Origin: Camarhynchus parvulus
Taxonomy: Eukaryota > Chordata > Aves > Passeriformes > Thraupidae
Direction: 5' to 3'
NCBI RefSeq assembly: GCF_901933205.1
Contig: NC_044573.1
Coordinates: 85,766,546 to 85,830,545 of the forward strand
Length of the DNA stretch: 64,000 bases
The position numbers and the translations under genes were made by a program. Below the pieces are notes generated by a model. It did not search any database, was not told the origin of the DNA, and saw nothing but the letters and a program-made list of their open reading frames with translations. Below, in pieces: positions 24,426 to 36,834 of this stretch. The stretch's first letter is position 1, and each line of letters starts with the position of its first letter.

Positions 24426-26111
24426 ACGTGTCTCTTGTATTGAATTGATTTTGCAAAACTCCACTTTGTCAGACCTTTTGGTATCTCCAGTCTCAAGAGA
24501 ACTGCCCCCTTCTAGTACTGCATTGATTCATTGCTTAGCTGACCTTTACAAATGGGCCAGAATAGAATGAAATTTAGTTATATAATGTCTTTCATTCAGG
24601 AGATGTCTGCAATCACTGATAAACCATTAAAGTATGAAGATAATTTGAAGGCAAATATAAAAGCAGTTGTAAATTAAGCAGCAATACCTATAGTACTTTC
24701 ATTGCAAGACTATTACAAATGAAAAAAAACCCATTGGTTTTATTTGAGTGCTTTTCTCCTTCCAATTTAAATTAGTTTGGGGTTAAGAATACACTAAACT
24801 GTAGCATAAACATACATGTAGCTCATTTCACTAGTTCTTTTGGTTTTATTCTGTTTCTTACAGATTAAAAGTATGTACTTCAACTGTTTTTCAGAATCAG
24901 TTGAATTTGAAGCTATGGTGTTATTTTTGAGACATGTGAGGCTGCGCCTTGTAGGTTTTGAATATTTGTCTCCACAAACCTGCCCATTGCCCATAATAAA
25001 CCATTTTTTTCAGGTCCATTAATTCCTTTCTATGTCCTGATATTTCTTTATTATCAGGGAGGTAAAGAATCATCATCATCATGCACTTCATCTGAAAGAC
25101 TGAAAATGCTTTAAACAATACAGAAGCAATAGAGCAGTAGGCTGACACATTAAAAATGTTTGCAAGCCTCCATAGCCATTCTGTCCCTTACATGCCTTTA
25201 TATTCACCCTGGATTGTGTGATGCTTAGTAGGACTCCTAGCAGATGAATTGCCTGGTCTGCTTGTGAGTCCAGGGAGCTATAGCATGGTAACAAAAACTA
25301 CTTGAAGCACTTGTTTTGCTAGAAATGCAAAGGACAAACAGGACAAATACAAGAAATGGCAGCCTCTAAGCTGTTCCTAAAAACAGCTTTGTAAATCCAT
25401 TCCATCAGGCTGTGGATTTCCCACTGCTCTGTGCCAGCTAATGAGTGGTTATGAAATGCCAAGATCTGGTACGTACAGACCTCTTTGAGTATAGGGAACT
25501 TTTCAAGTATAGACTTTTTTTTTAAGTGGATACAGTGGATTGTAGCAGATGGCTTCCTCTGTCTGGTGAATCTTTCTTCATTTGTAGCTCATTGAGCTAG
25601 TAGTGTCATTACTGTCTAGCACATTAATTTGGAATCCATGTGCTAAACTTCATTGCAAAATTTTAGGATGAAGAGATTAGATTTGTGTGCACAATAGCTA
25701 CTATTTCTTATTCAATATAGCAAAACAGTTACAGTTCCTTCTAGACATTTTTCAATCTGTATTTTCAGCTCTCATCTAGCGTTTGATTGGAAAAGCTGAT
25801 TTCATGAATCTGTTTTTAATCGCTGGGAAGTTAATGCAGAAGCATATTTTTTCCTAGTGACTTTGAAACAAGTTTAAAAAGAAAAACCCCTTATAAATTA
25901 ATCTAACATTAAATATATTTCAGTTACAGCTTCACTCTTCAATTTTTTTCAACCTTTTCCTCAGCCCAGGATGTATTGAAGAACTTCACATTTCACATAC
26001 TGCACTGTTCATCTCTATAACATAAGGCAATTTGCACTGGAAGCATATGTTTAAAAAAAAACTTGGAAATTGATCTTCAGCATTATGTAGTGGATTTCCT
26101 CGGGCCTTTTA
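24426..26111. other. Non-coding stretch
   Basis: No feature could be assigned. Short opposite open frames at 24794-25294 overlap each other and have no family resemblance. Confidence 0.45.
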
Positions 26112-26131
26112 GTGATTAAAATTTTAATCAC
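26112..26131. promoter_or_regulatory. Perfect 20-bp palindrome with homeodomain-like cores
   Basis: GTGATTAAAATTTTAATCAC is its own reverse complement. It contains two inverted GATTA/TAATC cores of the kind bound by homeodomain proteins. A second inverted repeat, GCACTT-T-AAGTGC (26165-26177), lies 33 bases further on and contains TTAAGTG, the NKX2-type core. The surrounding 26090-26200 looks like a candidate non-coding regulatory element. That is an inference. Confidence 0.35.
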
Positions 26132-26164
26132 CTGATGATTAAAGGTTTCATTACTAGGCAATTA

Positions 26165-26177
26165 GCACTTTAAGTGC
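26165..26177. promoter_or_regulatory. 13-bp inverted repeat with NKX2-like cores
   Basis: GCACTT and AAGTGC flank one T. Each arm gives an AAGTG core of NKX2-class homeodomain sites. Proximity to the 20-bp palindrome raises interest. Function is not shown. Confidence 0.3.
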
Positions 26178-26989
26178 AAGGCATTTAATTCCGTTTTGGA
26201 AGTGAACCATCAGTAGCTGGGGATGGCAAAGTCAGATGGAGCACAAGGCAGCAATGAAGTGTGTGCAAACTGACCAGAGAAGGTCAGGGGGAAGGGAGAG
26301 CTTCAGGGTGCAACTGCATGAGCAGCATAAGGCTCTCTTCCAGCAGGAGAATGAGATTTAGGTCTGACAAAGCAGATATCAGGGCGCAGTAAGAGTCAGT
26401 AGCTGCCTGGGTAGCTGGATCAGGGCAGCTGCAGGGGCAGCAGGGCAGGCCCAGCTCTGGGCATCAGGCACCTCCTTGGGGATGGCAAAAGTTGTTCTGG
26501 CATGATAATGTGGATCTTGAGGCAGAATAAGTCTTGCCTAAAAATTGGGCAAGAATATTTGCTTAAGCTTCTGTGCATTTTGAGAAAGAAACCGTTGGTA
26601 AAATCTGAACTGTTTAATGTAGTGATGTTTTCCATAACAATATATGTTTAGCTGGAAAACATCACTCTATTACCCTAGGTAAACTGAATTCTAACATTAA
26701 TTTTTTTGCTAGCTTTTTCAGAATTGTAGATTTTGCATATTGACATTGAGTTTTGAGATGCCAAGCTGGAAGCTGGTTCATTCTTTTCTTAGCTCTTGCT
26801 AGTTTTTAGCTGCCTTTTTTTCCCTTTTTCTTCCCTTTTTTTTTAAATTCACTAACAGAAACAGATTAGTACCAGAAGGGACTAATATTCATTTATCTGT
26901 GGAAAAACTGAATATATTATTTTATTATAAAATACATATAGTAGATATTTGAGCTGGAGGATGTTAGAATTCTGTGATTTACAACAGCA
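26178..26989. other. Non-coding stretch with a GC-richer block
   Basis: 26200-26480 is clearly richer in G and C than its surroundings and contains G/C-rich 'ggcagctgcaggggcagcag'-type sequence, but has no recognisable gene or repeat. A 71-codon minus-strand frame (26420-26635) shows no domain. Confidence 0.4.
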
Positions 26990-27043
26990 ACACCACCACC
27001 AATACTACTACTACTAATAATAATAATAATATAATAATAATAA
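26990..27043 (+). repeat. Compound trinucleotide microsatellite
   Basis: (CAC)n followed by (ACT)n and then (AAT)n, with one break. The gradual change of unit suggests point mutation followed by slippage. Confidence 0.9.
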
Positions 27044-30000
27044 CCAGATTTTTCTTAAAAATATCTTTTCCTGACTCAGTTTCATAGCTCACTTTGGTAT
27101 TAGAAGATGCATTCATATAACATAACCTAAACTATGGAGCTTAATATATTCCTTCAGAGCTGTTGTGCTCTTTCAAGGTAACATAGGGGTATGAAATTAT
27201 AGCCAGCTGCTCAGAAGGATAGGAAGTTCACTCTTTTTTTCTCTTTTTCTCTTGCTTTTTCTTCACCAGTCAAGTACCATTCTAGTGATCAATTACTGGC
27301 ATAAAATTCACAGTGCTTGTAGCAGATTTAGTAAATACATGAGGGGAAAAACATTCAAATTTTCCCCATGTATTACCTAATCCTTTTTATTGGTGGAAGA
27401 GAGATGTAGCATTGAACTAAGCATTGGACCAAGTCCTGTCTGTAACACTGTTGCCAGACAGCAATCAAAAATGAAGAATCAGAATGAACCAGAAATTACA
27501 GGAGATACATAGGAAATTAGATAGTGAATGTGAGCTGTAACAGGTTTTTTTTCAAATGTGAAGTTCAAAAAAGTACAAAACAGTGTTACAATATTTAAAG
27601 AATGAATGCCTGATTATGAGCTGGTGTTTTGTGAATAGCAAATAATACACTAAATTGTTCTATCACCTGAAGAAATAATGTCAAGTAACAAGCAAAATTC
27701 TCCTTGCAAAGCTGCTACTGAAGAGATATTGTAATCTGGATTTATTTCTTTCTTTTGTGAATGATATAAATCATGAAGACTGCACATGTCCTTATATAAT
27801 TTTTATTTAAAACATAGCAATTACAATGGCCTCTACTATCTTGAATAATTGCCTTGAGACACACAGAATTCCAGCACAGAACTGAGGTCTGAATGCAGGT
27901 TTTATCTATTTTCCATAATGATGAAACACTATAAATTTATGTCAGAATATTTTACAGATGTCTTAAACACAGCTGCAGCCTTTCAAAAATAGGTTCATGT
28001 GACCTATAGAAAGAATGAGGTATGATTTATCTCATATTAATTTCAGCCATCTGCAGAAATTCACCTGACTAGTTTTAACTTCTTACCTATCTGCCTACCT
28101 CAGAAGAAAAGAGCTTATGTCCTTGAGGTGCTTATTTTTGTCTGCAAACTGCAAAGTGGACTGAAACAGGCAGGTGCATTGTGAATATTTATGTCTGATG
28201 ACAGGAATTTTATCCTCAGGAATATGAAGGTTTTCTCAGGTGTTCATGGTCAGCTTTCATTTTTATAAACCCTGAATCTGGATCATCAGCAGCTTGTCAC
28301 ATTAGTGCTAGGATAAGGTGAATCATGCCCTGATAAAGTTCTGGGTCTTGTTTTTTGTGTGGGGATGGGTTTTTTCAACCCAAGCACATGATTATGCATA
28401 TTAAAAATCCTTAGACAAATGTTATTGCAAACAAATTAGGTGGTGTGAATAGGGCCCCCAGTCTTTTCTCTCCTTTAGCAGTCAGCCATTATGCTTCTGA
28501 GCTGTTAACAACACATCTCAGAATGAAATGAATTCTACAGCATGAGCTGCAGCTACCAGTGAGCCATTAGGCAGCAACTTAAGTGAGAGGAATTAACATA
28601 GCAATTGCTATACTACCAAAAATGACCTCTCTACCTTAAGGGTTTATTTTTTCACCCCTTCTTGATTAAAGTACAAGGCTACCATGCAGCAGGAAACAGA
28701 TAACTTTTTTTAAATACCACACTGGTTTCTGTACTGTATATAAAATTAAATTCTGATGGATTTTGTGTAATGATAATGATAGAAAACCCAGACTCATGAG
28801 TTATTGGAGTTGAGTGGTGAGAGAAAATCTTGAGATACTTAGCAAGAGTGTTCAAGTTAACCTTTTTCTGGCTTTTAAAGAAAAGTCTTTTAGAGAAAGC
28901 TATTTGGAGACAAGCAGGACAATTTCTGAAAGAAAATACAGAGGCATTGACATAGGAAAAAGGCCTAAACAGTAAATTAGATTTACAGAGATAATACCTG
29001 GTCAACCCTATGATAAAATAAATTAACAGGGGATGAGACTTTTATAAGGCTGTCTTTGTTGAAAAGACTTGGTTCAAAACTGTAAAAAGGAAATTGTCAA
29101 AAGTACTTTGGAAGCAGATTTATTACATTAATTAAAGTTTAATTAATCAACCTTCCACTTCCATATTAAATTAATAAGCATATAGCATACAAAAGAAATT
29201 AGAGATTTAGATACTATAGATACATTTACTAAATCTGTGAAAGTGCAGTGAGCAGATGAAAAAGGAAATGTTATATTATCTAAATACATCTCACATTTAC
29301 CATGAGATGCAAAAGAATTCTCTTCTACTTGCATTTTCCTATGAGATCATTTGCATACAGAAAATTTGGTTTAGGAGATTTCATTTCTAGCAGCAATCAG
29401 TCTGAGTTCAGGAGATTAATGGTTCACTCCAGGGTTGCAAGGGATGTTCTGTGTACCTGAGCACGGTCTCCCAATTAATTAGGAATAAGTCAGTGATCTC
29501 AGTTACAGCAATACAAAGACACCTTCTTTAAAACTTTTAATTCAGGAAAGATATTTAGAGTTGATCTTCAAGAACCAGTAAGAGCCAGGATTCAACATTA
29601 GACTCTCCTTTGTCCTTCCTTATCTCCTAGTAGTCCGTGCTTGATTCTGAGCTGTCTGAAGATGGGAAGACAGAGCAATGGAGAGAAGTTAGGACTGTGA
29701 AAGTGCTACAAAACAGCAATTTCACCAGCTACTCTTCTCAGTTTTACTGATGGATTAATGGATTAATACATTATATGAAACAAGTCATACTATCTTACTG
29801 CATCTCATTTTTATTTCTTCTACCTCATGAAGTTTTTAAAACTTTGAGAAATCTTTAAATATGTAAATACTGGCTGACTTTGTTCCAATATCAGTCTCCC
29901 AGTTGACATACCATCTACTTTGTTACTTATGCTGCTGTCTCCTTTTTAATGCATCCGAAGGCTTTGCTACTCTTCCAGTCAGCAAGCTCTTCCACTGTGT

Positions 30001-31024
30001 AGCTCACCATTATATTTTCATTTGGTAGTGTTCAAATTAACTTTTGAATGGACCACTTCACCATGTAACTAGATCACATTCTATAACTTGTCTTGCTTAA
30101 TCATCATCCTTCATACTTTTGATCTTTCAATCACTCACAGATCTTCCAATATTTTGATTGTTTCATTTCTAACTCTAGCTCATTTAGATGAATATTGACT
30201 GATTATTAACATTAAATTAAATATTAACATTAAATATTAACATTATTTCTGGTCAGCCCAGAACCTAACTAGAAACCCACTTATTCAGAAAAAATTCCAC
30301 TCTCCTTGTTTTCTCTTGAGATCTGCTAATAAACTCTAATCCAAATGACCTAAGAACTGTTCATACCACATTATGCTACCTTTTTAGTCATCATGAGAAG
30401 GGACAATAAACTGAAAATGTAGATACCAAAAAAAAAAAAATTATTGCATGTACATGTTTACCTTTTTCTTGCTCAAACCACTGATAAGAAAAGACTGTAA
30501 ATCTGACTTTTGTCAGAATATCTGACCTAGTTACTCTTGATGCTTGATTAAAAATCTGCATTATATGTAATTTAAAAAGAGTCAGGCTTTCCCAAACATA
30601 GTTTTTTGTGAAAATTCACCAGTTTGTGGGCACTTATCTCAAGGTACAGGTGCTTTGCCAAGTGCTATTCAATAATTTTATCAAGAATGCAGACAATATA
30701 AACCTTGTCTGTATGAATTTATAACTAGCATTAAGATGGCCAGGACAGTAAATAACAGGAGAGCTTACGATTACACAGTGACCAGTGTTCAGTGTTTGTT
30801 ACTCTCCAACCAAGCATGATTTCAAACAGCTGAAGGTAAGTTAATTGATCTGAGGACAAGGAATGAATGTTCTAGGTAAGTAATGAAAAAACTATTTTGG
30901 AATACAGTCATTCAGAAGGTACACTGGAGACATAATATATGAATATTGTACTAGTGCAACTTTTGGATAAACAAAAAGGGGACTGTAGAGACAGAATATT
31001 CTACTGAAGACAGCTAGTGAGACT
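27044..31024. other. Long non-coding stretch
   Basis: About 4 kb of AT-rich DNA with no recognised gene. It includes a small AT-rich tandem repeat at 30204-30247 and a 13-base A run at 30428-30440. The 108-codon minus-strand frame at 28679-29005 is hydrophobic and aromatic-rich with no recognisable domain and is taken as chance. Confidence 0.45.
30204..30247 (+). repeat. Short AT-rich tandem repeat
   Basis: About three copies of a unit like ATTAACATTAAAT, slightly out of register. Confidence 0.8.
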
Positions 31025-31543
31025 ATTGCCGTACATCAAAAGAAGCAGGCCAAGGGATATTATTATCTCCCTCTACCTCTGTCTTGTGAGACCCCATTTG
31101 GATTGCTGCATTGTGGGTTCCAACACCACATCCACCTCCAGAGACCCCAACATAAGAAGGACATGGAGCAATTGGAGTTAGTCCAGAGGAGGCCAGGAAG
31201 ATGATCAGAGGGATGAAACACTTCTTCTTTGAAAACAGGCTGAAAGCATTGGGAGAGGGGGCCTGCAAGAAAAATGAGGAGGGACTTTTTGGGTGAACAT
31301 GTAGTGATAGGGAAAGGGGAATGGCTTGAAAGTGTGTAGATTTAGCTATTAGGAATAAATTCTTTACTATAAGGGTGATGAGGCATAGAAACAGGTAGCC
31401 CAAAGGAAGTTATGGATGCACCATCACTGGAAGTGTTTGAGGCCGGGTTGGATGAGCCTTTGAGCAACCCCTGCCCATGACAGGAGGCATGGAAATAGAT
31501 TATCTAAAAGGTTCCTTCCAATGAAATATAATTTTATGATTCT
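31025..31543 (+). mobile_element. CR1 LINE fragment, long 3' part
   Basis: About 520 bases of CR1 in sense, the best preserved CR1 copy of the window. In order: 'ttgtgagaccccatttggat', 'aagaaggacatggagcaatt', 'gtccagaggaggccaggaag', 'atgatcagagggatgaaaca', 'gggactttttgggtgaacat', 'gtagtgatagggaaagggga', 'attctttactataagggtga', 'cccctgcccatgacaggagg', 'aaaggttccttccaat' and a final 'attttatgattct'. It covers the end of ORF2 and the 3' untranslated part. A small internal deletion near 31240-31260 removes part of the usual block. The 126-codon frame on the other strand (31023-31403) is an accident of this element. Confidence 0.95.
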
Positions 31544-34500
31544 ACTGGGACAGTGTCTGTTGACAAGATTCAAAGAGTAAATTAGAAAAAGAAATATGTG
31601 GTCGAGACTCCATTTGTTCAGCTAATCAAAGCGGAGGTTAAAAGGCGATTTGATTGCCATATAGCGATACTTATTTCTACTTTAAAATTAATCTGATCAA
31701 GGGAAATAAAGGTAAACTTTCAGCCTTACAGACAAAAATATAACAAGATACGCACATCAACCTTGAAACAGAGACAGTAAATGTAATTAACAATTTATCA
31801 GGAAAGGCAATAGATGCACTCTGACTCTGAGTCTGTAAAATGAGATTAGATATCCTTCTGGAAAACATGCTTTGACTCAGCATCTGAGAAAATCATATCC
31901 ATTGTAGACCAAGTGATCACACAGTCTGCACATCAAGTCTATGAATCTATTTGTCAAACAAGAAGCACTGGCAAAGAAAATCAAGGAGTAACCTGCCAGA
32001 ATTTAATCCTGTCATGGAATTTTGAAATGGCAATATTTTGCTCCCTTGTACTGTGTAAGTGTATCTGAAGTGATCTGGCAGATCTCCTCCAGCTGGCTGA
32101 ATGGTACCAGGGTTTGCTATGACAAGGAAAATAACCAGCTCCCTGCACTGAACAATGCAGGAATGTTATCAGTACCAACATCCTAGACCAGAGGACATGT
32201 TGAAAGAAAAAGGCGTTTGGGTAACTGAAGATTGTTGGTGAAAAGATGACTCCACTGGTGAGTACTTCCATCTGAAAATGACCCTGAAACTCCATGAAGG
32301 AGAGTCCTGTAAATGATGTGATCTGACCTGAATAGCCCAATGAGCTCTTCCTAGGTGTTATTGGGCTGGCAATGTCAGTACCATTTCAAGATAAATCAGC
32401 ACAGAAAGCCTTTGAAATTTATACCTATACATGTACATATACATATACTAGCCATACCCATAGATAATACATGGAAACAGGTTGAAAACCAGGCAGTGAA
32501 AAAATTTAACAGAGATAAAAGCAATTTTATTCAAAATGAAATTAAATATTAAGTCAAATGAAATTAAATATTAAGGGATAGAGCGTGGTACAAGATAAAC
32601 TCTATTTTATAAACTATTTGAAAAATGAAATAATGTAAAAAATGTTCGTTAAACTAAATTACAGCTGAGAAGCACATTGTTTTGACCTGCTTGGGGTTCT
32701 TTTTCCCATTACATTGCCATTTTAATCAGCAGCAATCTTTTAAGAAATAAATGTATTTACCAAAGTTAGCTCACAAATGTGTTTAGTGGTTTTTACTAGT
32801 CATTTGATAAAAGGATGAAAAACACTGTGAGAACTTCAGCAGTAGAACAGCTTGTCAAAATAAAACCTTAAGCAGATGGTTCTAAATCACTGGAACTCTA
32901 CGGCATATGCTGAATGCTTGAGCAGTTCTATGAATAACAGAAAGCTGTCCACAAATGCAGAGGAAAATAGCAGGTGTGAGGCTGATGTTACCTGATCTCT
33001 ATCACATAGAATCCTATCGCTGTCAAAAGTGCTGCCTCTTGACTGCTTGAGAAAGTGACTACAAAAGTCTCTGTTGATGCAGTTATTCATAAGAAACATG
33101 TCATTTTTTAAACGCTGTACCTCAGCCTGTTGCTGAAAAAAAAGGAAATTTATACTGGCACAGAGAGAAGGCAGCTATGGCAACAGTTCCAAGGACATTT
33201 CAAAATCTCTTAATTTCCAATTTACATGTCAACATGAAATGCAGATGTACTTTCTGTTTTTCTACCAAATGCATTTCACTTCCTCCACAAAAAAGCAAGT
33301 CATAGTCACAATGATCCTTGTTGATGAATCTCTGCATTCCATGTACCTGTAAGGTCTTACTCCAGTGTAATGTTCTGAGATAGCAATCGCCTTCTTTTTC
33401 AGCTTTAATTTAGCTGCTCTTGGTCACCTCAGAGAAAGTGAACTGAATTTTATTCCTATTGCTAGTACTGACTGTTTGTTTGCCAGCAAACTATTCATTA
33501 CAAGAATTGCAGTAGAAGTCCTTCTTTCTGGGGCAAGTGCTACAGCCTTTAGCTTCCAGAGCTCTGGTTTCTGTGGCAGTCTGTCTTCCTGAGAAATAAG
33601 GCCTGCACAGCAATAACAAGATTTTTTTTTTCTGTAAGTACAATAATATGGTAAGCAGAAGCAGAAAATATAGCCTTTGGCTGCTGATCTTGCATTCTTT
33701 GCATAAATAGGGATCGGTCATACCTGAAGACCTTCAAGCATTAATATTTTTCCCAAAATATGAATTGATTGTATCTGCAACCTCCAGTACTTGGTATTGG
33801 TGGAAAAGGCAGGCATCCTTCCACTGCTTTATTACTCTGTGTAGGGTAATAGAAATACTGGTGTTCCCAGAAGCTGTTTTGGTTTGAATTATAAACTTCA
33901 AACTGCTTACAGTGACATTAAAAAAATATGTAGCAGAAATATAGCAGAATGTAGAGCCTCATCTGCCTGAAAATGTATAGTATGTATTATCTGTCATGAT
34001 ACTGTATAATTATATAATAGTATAATGATGCCATAGGATACTGTAATGATACTACCTATGTGTCATCTATAAAATGCCAAAATAGGACAACTATCTTTTC
34101 GTATATTCTATATTTCATATAAGAATAAGTACAAAATGAAATATTATGTGTTATTTTTAGCATATATAATCTTACTTTTGTTTATAGAGTGAGCCTATGC
34201 AAACTGGGAAAAATAAAATTGTCTATTCTTATCTGAGAGTTTTGATGCAGAACCCTTCAAGTAATTCTGGTATCTGTCTCTGATCCTAGAAATTGGCAGA
34301 TTGACTAGGGCATTTGGAGTCCAGAGTCCAAAGGTGACTTTTATTTGAATTTCAGAAGTTCAAGCCAAACATTAAAAACAAAGTGATTTTGTACCATACC
34401 AGGTGATTTAACATCATTGACTTGGATGTCATCTCAGAACTGCAAATTAGCTCCTTCTGAGAAGCAGTGTTTGGGTCTCAGTTATTTCTGTGATTTAATA

Positions 34501-35656
34501 AACTATGTTGAGATGCTGAAAGATCCTTTATTTGTATCATCAGGTGCTTTCAAAGATTTTGGATCTTCCAAAAAACATGATCATATTTTTTCCATAAGAA
34601 TGTTAATATAATCTGGCAAAAGTCTACTGAAACTATCAGAGTTCTCATCTTATTTTCATTGATAAAATCTTTCCGACTTTATCCATAGAAAATGCTTTTT
34701 TGTGGTTTTTTTTCTTTTGTCTGTCTTTTTTTTTTCATAAAAGGGAGCTACTATATTTTAGGGTGCTTGAGAATTTGGAAAAAGTGTTCTGAATATAACT
34801 GAAATGTAATTATTTTGAGTGCAATAGCCTTGGAGCACAAGAATAGATATAGTTTAAGCTTCTGTTGGAAACTGAAAGTCTCAAAGAGTATCATTAGCTT
34901 TCCAGAAGCTTTAGCCCATGATTTGCATAATGCTATGGTATCAAGAACAAGGCACAGGGGAGATTGTCGGATATTTGGATGCTGGTATGCTAGTGTGTGT
35001 CATCTTTCTCTCCTCTCTCATTTTGTAGAAGAAACTCCAAGGAAAGGGACAATTACATTTTCCCCTTGAGATTAAGACAGCTAAATGTAACTTCCTTTGT
35101 GTGGTTATCTGAATCACTGTGTGGACAAACCCACATTATAATCAATGGATATTTGATCTCCTTTTATTCATTGACCAGCAAGTTTGGCTTCAGCTTGTAA
35201 CCCAGGGCATCCAAAAATATTCATGATGCCCATATGCAGGCAGTGGAATTGAGCTACTAGTGACTGTCTATCTGACTCATTCTCCAGGCTGCACAGCATT
35301 TAATTGATCTGCAACTCTTCCCTTATGGGCCAGTTTAACTCCCCCCTCGGTGAAGTTCTGATCCTCCCTTGCAATGGCCTTTCTCATACTCATACGAGGT
35401 AGCTCCTCTTCTTTAAATGACTGGAAGTTCATCAGCATTCTCCAGGTGGTTTGATGGAATCTTGCTTGTGTAATTCAGGTACCTCATTGAGTTCATGAAA
35501 GGAAATTTCTTTGATCCTTTTAAATCCAACAAGATGTGATCTTATTTTACATTGTCTATACATATTCTTACACTAATTTCCTTCCCAAACCCTCTGAATA
35601 CTTTAAGATCACTGGAATGATGTTATGATCCCACTCCTAAAATCATATCTGAGTCC
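31544..35656. other. Non-coding stretch
   Basis: No gene recognised. It contains a small tandem duplication (32534-32575), T runs near 33627 and 34727, and local AT-rich near-repeats at 33990-34060. A 119-codon minus-strand frame (31981-32340) shows no known domain and is treated as chance. Confidence 0.45.
32534..32575 (+). repeat. 20-bp direct repeat, 22-bp period
   Basis: AAATGAAATTAAATATTAAG occurs twice, exactly, separated by two bases. A recent local duplication. Confidence 0.95.
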
Positions 35657-36288
35657 TGTTATTAAAAGATGCCTCTGCCCAAATTATGGTGCAAATTAGG
35701 CCATATGCCAAAGTCAAAAGTACAGATTGATTTTATTTAACAGCAAATTGGTGGAGAGGGAGAAGAGGGAGGAAAGAAATGGAAAGGGGGGCAACAGGGA
35801 GAAAGAGAGAGAGAGAGAGAGAAACAGGCAAATTATAATCACCATAATGTGAGTTCCTTCAGTGTCTCCCCTGGCCCTTTTCCTTGAAGTCGTCTCAGTG
35901 GTAGAATCCCCAGAATGTTCTTCTGGAGGTACTACTTTTGTATAGTCCCAGATATCCAGAGGCATATGTGCCATTGCCCCATCTTGGGATGGCATGTCTG
36001 TAAGCAGATGCTTCCTTCCCCACAGTTTGCCATGATGGGAATTTTTGTCCACATGGGTTACCCAGATCTGCTTCACCAGTCCTGGCACCTTCCTGTTATT
36101 GTGCCCGTGCTTTTCCCACAGTGGAATATTGTCAGGTGTGTTAATTCAAAACCTTTCACCTCTGTGTAGGCCTGAATTTACCACCTTCCTGTTTGACATC
36201 TGGGCCTGTTTTGGTGGCTTATCTTGTGAGAATTTCCTCCTTTGACAATGCTTTGAAACAGATTGACTGAGCTTTTTAAGTCCTGACA
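35657..36288 (-). mobile_element. Solo LTR, copy 2 of the family at 6533
   Basis: About 632 bp, alignable from end to end with 6533-7151. On the minus strand it starts TGTCAGGACT and ends TAACA, with a TATA-like TATACAAAAG (35935-35944), a long pyrimidine tract including a (CT)n run (plus-strand GA run at 35804-35824), and a polyadenylation signal AATAAA at 35732-35737, about 75 bases before the 3' end. The order U3-TATA-R-AATAAA-U5 fits a retroviral LTR. Flanks read GAGTCC and GACTTC, a possible 6-bp target duplication with two changes. A 124-codon minus-strand frame (35714-36088) lies entirely in the LTR and is not a protein. No retroviral coding sequence is adjacent. Confidence 0.75.
35732..35737 (-). 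promoter_or_regulatory. LTR polyadenylation signal
   Basis: AATAAA on the minus strand, near the 3' end of the LTR at 35657-36288. Confidence 0.55.
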
Positions 36289-36393
36289 GACTTCCAACAT
36301 AAGCAAAGGAACTAACATCTCAGTTGTGCCTTTTCCATTTATCTTCTGCCCCCTATATGCAGTGTGCAGCTTTTGTTTCAGGGAAAATTGTTT

Positions 36394-36553
36394 CCTTTGT
36401 TTTTTTATCATGTTTTTTGATTTTGTTTGGGTTTATTTGTTTTGGGGATGGGGTTTTTTTGGTTGTTTTTTTTTTGGTTTTTTTTTTTTGTGGGTTTGGT
36501 TTTTTTTTTTTTTTTTTTAGGGTAGGTTTTTTTGGTTGGTTGGGGTTTTTTTA
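36394..36553 (+). repeat. T/G-rich low-complexity tract
   Basis: About 160 bases of almost only T and G, with long T runs broken by GGG and GGGG groups. The open frames reading FFFGFFF here are artefacts of composition. Similar but shorter tracts occur at about 14290, 40495 and 41880. Confidence 0.9.
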
Positions 36554-36809
36554 AACGAAAATACTGTTAGGAATTTATATTGAAAATTACTGTCAAAGGA
36601 ACATACCTAGTGATTGCAACAGCAGATGATGAGGTGTGATACTGTTATTAATCTCTGGAAAATGTTTGTTCTGTAATCCCATAGAAAGCATCTCCCTAGC
36701 AGACATGAAGCTTTTCTAACAGTAGATAATTGACTGTGCCAGTGGAATAAAACTCTTGGCCACATTTTCCAGCCCATGGTTTAAGTATTGTTTTAGACCT
36801 TTTGGGCAC

Positions 36810-36834
36810 AAAAAAAAAAAAAAAAAAAAAAAAA
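36810..36834 (+). repeat. Poly-A run of 25
   Basis: An uninterrupted A run, the longest in the window. It could be a slippage-prone mononucleotide tract or the tail of a retroposed sequence. No source is recognisable upstream. Confidence 0.9.

Noticed and set aside
28679..29005. 108-codon minus-strand frame
   Set aside because: No domain, no signal of coding, and its length is not exceptional for a 64-kb window.
31023..31403. 126-codon minus-strand frame
   Set aside because: Antisense to the CR1 3' fragment at 31025-31543.
35714..36088. 124-codon minus-strand frame
   Set aside because: Entirely within a solo LTR, including its polypyrimidine tract. Not conserved as a frame in the sister copy at 6533.
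6533..36288. The two related LTRs as ends of one provirus
   Set aside because: 29 kb apart, strongly diverged, and no gag, pol or env between them.
36324..36554. Hydrophobic frame rich in Phe and Gly that looks like membrane segments
   Set aside because: A product of the T/G-rich tract.
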